DNA from: Rostrohypoxylon terebratum
Taxonomy: Eukaryota; Ascomycota; Sordariomycetes; Xylariales; Hypoxylaceae
Assembly (NCBI GenBank): GCA_022497145.1
Contig: MU385864.1
Span: forward strand, 310,001-374,000
Length of the DNA stretch: 64,000 bases
Direction: 5' to 3'
Part shown: in pieces, positions 61,031-64,000 of the stretch
Position numbering within the stretch: position 1 is the first letter of the stretch
Layout: each line of letters opens with the position of its first letter
Program-made: the position numbers and the translations under genes
Notes under the pieces: model-generated
The model's database searches: none
Seen by the model: the letters and a program-made list of their open reading frames with translations, nothing else
Told to the model about the DNA's origin: nothing

Positions 61031-63916
61031 AATTTGGCACTTGCAACTTGCACCTGCACTTGCACTTGGAGACTGGGGGACTGGGACTGGGACTGGAGCT
61101 CAATGTCACTACATAGTAGAAACAAAATACATGGGTACGTACCTTCCAGGTCTGTTCTTCCAGGCCTTTTTTTTTTCTAATGTAATACCGCGTAACTTGA
61201 CACGCTGGACACGCTGCCTAGTACGCTTATGCCACTGTACGCCACTATCTATTGTATCTATGATAAAAACAGCTAGGTACCTTCAGCACGCCTAGTGTAG
61301 ATATCTGGTGGTATCTCAGGTATGTATGTATTATGCTAGAAATTAAAGCGGCTGGTACGAGGAGAGATAAGTAAAAGAAAGGTTGCTAACCAAGTGAGAC
61401 TGACCAGTCGGATTGTCCAGACAGCTTGTGGATAAGACGTGGGTTGGTAAGTAAGGTACATTCAAGCAGGTGAGGCGGTTGTGGCTTCTTTTGATTGAAA
61501 GTGGTTAAAAATGGTAAGTTACTAGTTACGCCGCAAGTATAGTGGCCCGATCAGGTAAAGTGAGGTAAAGCAGGCAAGGTAAAGTGGATGCGGGACGGCT
61601 GCACAGGTTACTGGAAGGTGGGTGCTTCTCGTGCTGTAATTACCTAGGTCGTTGCTGGGATACAGCGGTGTTATGCAGGGTTTACCAGGTACCTACCCAG
61701 CTACCTTGGCGGTGGGCTGCAAACTCTTTACAGGGCCAGCTAGGGCCCCCGGGGATATGACTTTTTAGTGGAGATTAAGACTGTCCAAGTGCCTCTTTTT
61801 CTACTATGTAAGGTATTTTGCTCGCTTCGCTTCTTCGCTTCTCGATAGCCCCTCTAGGAATTGTAGATGCGGTGTGCAATCTAGATTGTTTTATTCACAC
61901 CGCTAATGCTGATATGCTAATTCTGCATCGAATAGTTTAATGCTGTTATACGTGTTAGTTTTGGTGAGTTTTTGGCGGTATCTAGTGGATGCTATAGCGG
62001 CTGCATAAGTGATGGTCGTAGTTGTAATTGAAGTTGGCAACTTCAGGTGGTGCTTTAAACCACCTGGGCATTTAATTCAACGGAGGTCGAGAGGGGTAAG
62101 TACCCGAAAGTTCAAAGCGTTTCGTAGCAGTAGAACAAAAAAAATAAAACAGTGGGATGTTGGCGGGGGAAAGTTGGAAAGTCAGCTCCAAATTCAGTTC
62201 AGGTCATTTCACTCCAGCCACAAAAAGGAGAGGGGAAGGGGGGTTAAGGGGGGGTCGATTGGGCGGGGCAGGTGAGGAAAGGAGGGATGGAAGAATGAAA
62301 GAACAGAAATGGAACCAGCTATACCCTGCAATGAGGCCATGGAGGTTCATGGAGCCCATGGCAGTCATGGCCGAGGGGTCCGTTCTTAGGTACATACTTG
62401 GATGTTCTTACCAAGCCAAGCAGGAAACCCGAATACGTATTAATACTCCATCGACATTTCCACATTCATCTTGGCGTGCCACGTTAAGATTTTGTGACCC
62501 GTGACCGGTTCGTGTCGTGTCAAAAAGAAAAAGCTACTTGTAATTTGGCTGATACCTAGCTATATTTACATGTACTGTTATAATACTCCGTTCCTTACAG
62601 TACCTAAGTACCTACCTAGACTCGAATAATTAAACTCCTCCGAGTCCATTTAGCAAAAGCAGCAACAATGAAACTCCCCGATGCAGTTTAGCGAGGGTAT
62701 GGATATTTGTACTATGTACGTATTAGTAGTATGTACATTATTAGTAGGATTCATGGATGCCAACGCGTCTTTTCACTATTCCTTTTACTACATCGGTTGA
62801 TTATTTGCAGCGAGCAGTAACGCATACCACTGACCCAGCACTTCGTAACACCTGAGCACCCGACAGTAATCGGGAGCTTTCATGTATCTTGCTACTCGTC
62901 GTCGTCAAAATATCGGGCCTCTCTTTTTTTCTTTATCCAATCATCATCATCACGGATCGTACGCAGGTAGGAGACGATAGTGGATAGCAAGATGGCAGAT
63001 GGCAGATGACAGATGACAGATGGGTGGTGGGATGAGAGATGAATCACTAGTCTTATAAGATCTGCCCACTTCATCTCCGTGCTTAGACCATAAGATTAAA
63101 TGTTCTATTTTTCAGGTTCTTGGCCAGAGACAATAATAGGTAATACATACAGGTACGTAGAAGATTTGCGTCTCAGACATTTTAAACATATTTTTTTTCG
63201 TTGTATAGGGCTAAGAATACGACTACACACGACACTATTTACCTACCTAGGCACCTAGGCACCTCGTGATTTTACACATCTAAAGTATATTACAAAGAGA
63301 TCGTCTTTGTATGAACACAAGAGCTTCCCCTCTATCCCACTTCATCGTCATTAGCCTCTTTGGTTGCGCCATAGCTTACCTATCATTGGTCTAGCTTAAT
63401 CCAGCTCTCGAGACCAATGCTATTGCAATAAGTGTCCTTTCGTATTCTTGAAAGTTGATAATACGTTATCTCTAGGGGTGCGAAAGGGAAGAAGCAAAAG
63501 TCAGAGTCACCCGCGTAGGATTTTTCGCCATTATCTTTTGCGCGGGCGAAGCCTCCAGGCTTTTCACACGTCGCAAGTCGCACGTCGCCACACCGTCTCT
63601 CCTGTCAATGCTGACATTTTAGAAGTCTCAGTCAGCTAAGGCCCGGTCCGGATGCGATGAGAAGGCAATGTTCAATGTTGTTCCGGATAGGTTCCCTAAA
63701 ATGAAGATAGTTGTGCGTAATCTAACGGCGGCTACGAGGAGCAGCGAACCCCCCGTCCGAAAATAGCTTCGGAACAGGTAGATAACTGGTCAATCAACTG
63801 CAAGCTGACCATCCGCCTCGCGTGCATATGCAAGAAACTGGAGAAAGTGAGGCTAGTGCTGCCGAAAAAAGGACACCTTCGAAAACCCCCCCAATTTTAA
63901 TTTGAGCGCTACCTAT

Positions 63917-64000
63917 GGTCCTATGTATATGTATGTGTGTATATGTGTAGGTATAGGTATGCGTATGTGTATGTGTATGTGTGTATATGCTATACATATC
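63917..64000. repeat. Degenerate GTATAT/GTGTAT microsatellite at the window end
   Basis: Alternating purine-pyrimidine DNA of TATGTATGTGTATATG type runs to the last base, so its full length is unknown. Confidence 0.8.

Larger units (their letters stand above)
60285..64000. other. Long upstream region of the transcription factor, to window edge
   Basis: 3.7 kb with no supported gene. Near the gene it is pyrimidine-rich on the transcribed strand and has a triple ATTCCGT tandem (about 60378-60400). Further out lie a GGGATT array (61004-61030), a G-run cluster (about 62232-62268), many TACCTAGGTACC-type motifs (about 61680-61700, 62600-62625, 63240-63265) and a terminal GTATAT microsatellite. 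Part may be a long 5' UTR. Confidence 0.5.

Noticed and set aside
1..64000. CRISPR array, rRNA operon or secondary-metabolite cluster
   Set aside because: No regularly spaced repeats, no rRNA sequence, and no polyketide, peptide or terpene synthase genes were seen.

Overview
The window is nuclear DNA of a filamentous ascomycete (Pezizomycotina, most likely Sordariomycetes). The evidence is: many short introns of about 48-120 nt with GT...AG ends and CTRAY-type branch points; wide intergenic spaces; fungal gene families (PalB calpain, Vts1, Tfc4, NRDE-2, fungal-specific transcription factor domain); and an AT-rich palindromic intergenic motif built from TACCTAGGTA-like units. The motif reminds me of Xylariales and related orders, but the species cannot be named from this sequence alone. 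No bacterial, viral, organellar or CRISPR sequence was seen. All exon models were built by hand from conserved protein frames and splice signals; each spliced model sums to a multiple of three.

Layout, left half. At 1-2018 (-) lies the 5' two thirds of a PalB/Rim13 calpain-like protease (ambient-pH signalling), cut by the window edge. 3956-5211 (+) is a peroxisomal adenine-nucleotide-type carrier. 5853-6274 (+) is ribosomal protein eL29. After 3 kb of leader or promoter come VTS1 (9250-11186, +; SAM-domain RNA-binding protein) and the TFIIIC TPR subunit Tfc4 (12149-15940, +). A small TUDOR-domain protein follows (16841-17159, +). Convergent with it is a six-exon Bud14/Tea4-type SH3 protein (18186-21618, -). 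At 24220-26241 (+) is a (6-4) photolyase/cryptochrome gene with an in-frame stop inside its most conserved block.

Layout, right half. A single-pass membrane protein of unknown function (26927-27664, +) is followed by the head-to-head pair MIC10 (28161-28500, -) and URB2 (28933-33318, +). A DUF4419 protein (35978-37087, +) stands alone between two large gaps. GT25 glycosyltransferase (39873-41229, -) and a CLC chloride/proton exchanger (42329-45055, -) are in tandem; the CLC gene is divergent from NRDE2 (46498-49768, +). Then come a GC-rich intronless GH64 glucanase (50376-51728, -), a secreted GH16 glucanase-like protein with a likely GPI anchor (54835-56046, -), and a C2H2 plus fungal-specific-domain transcription factor (57507-60284, -) with 3.7 kb of upstream DNA running to the right edge.

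Most genes are unrelated housekeeping functions: RNA polymerase III transcription, ribosome biogenesis, translation, mitochondrial cristae, vacuolar/Golgi ion balance and RNA surveillance. There is no biosynthetic cluster or defence island, and I found no convincing undescribed multi-gene system. The best leads are the interrupted photolyase, a short inverted-repeat element resembling a MITE, the compositionally odd GH64 gene, the dispersed palindromic intergenic motif, and several G-quadruplex-type runs upstream of regulatory genes.
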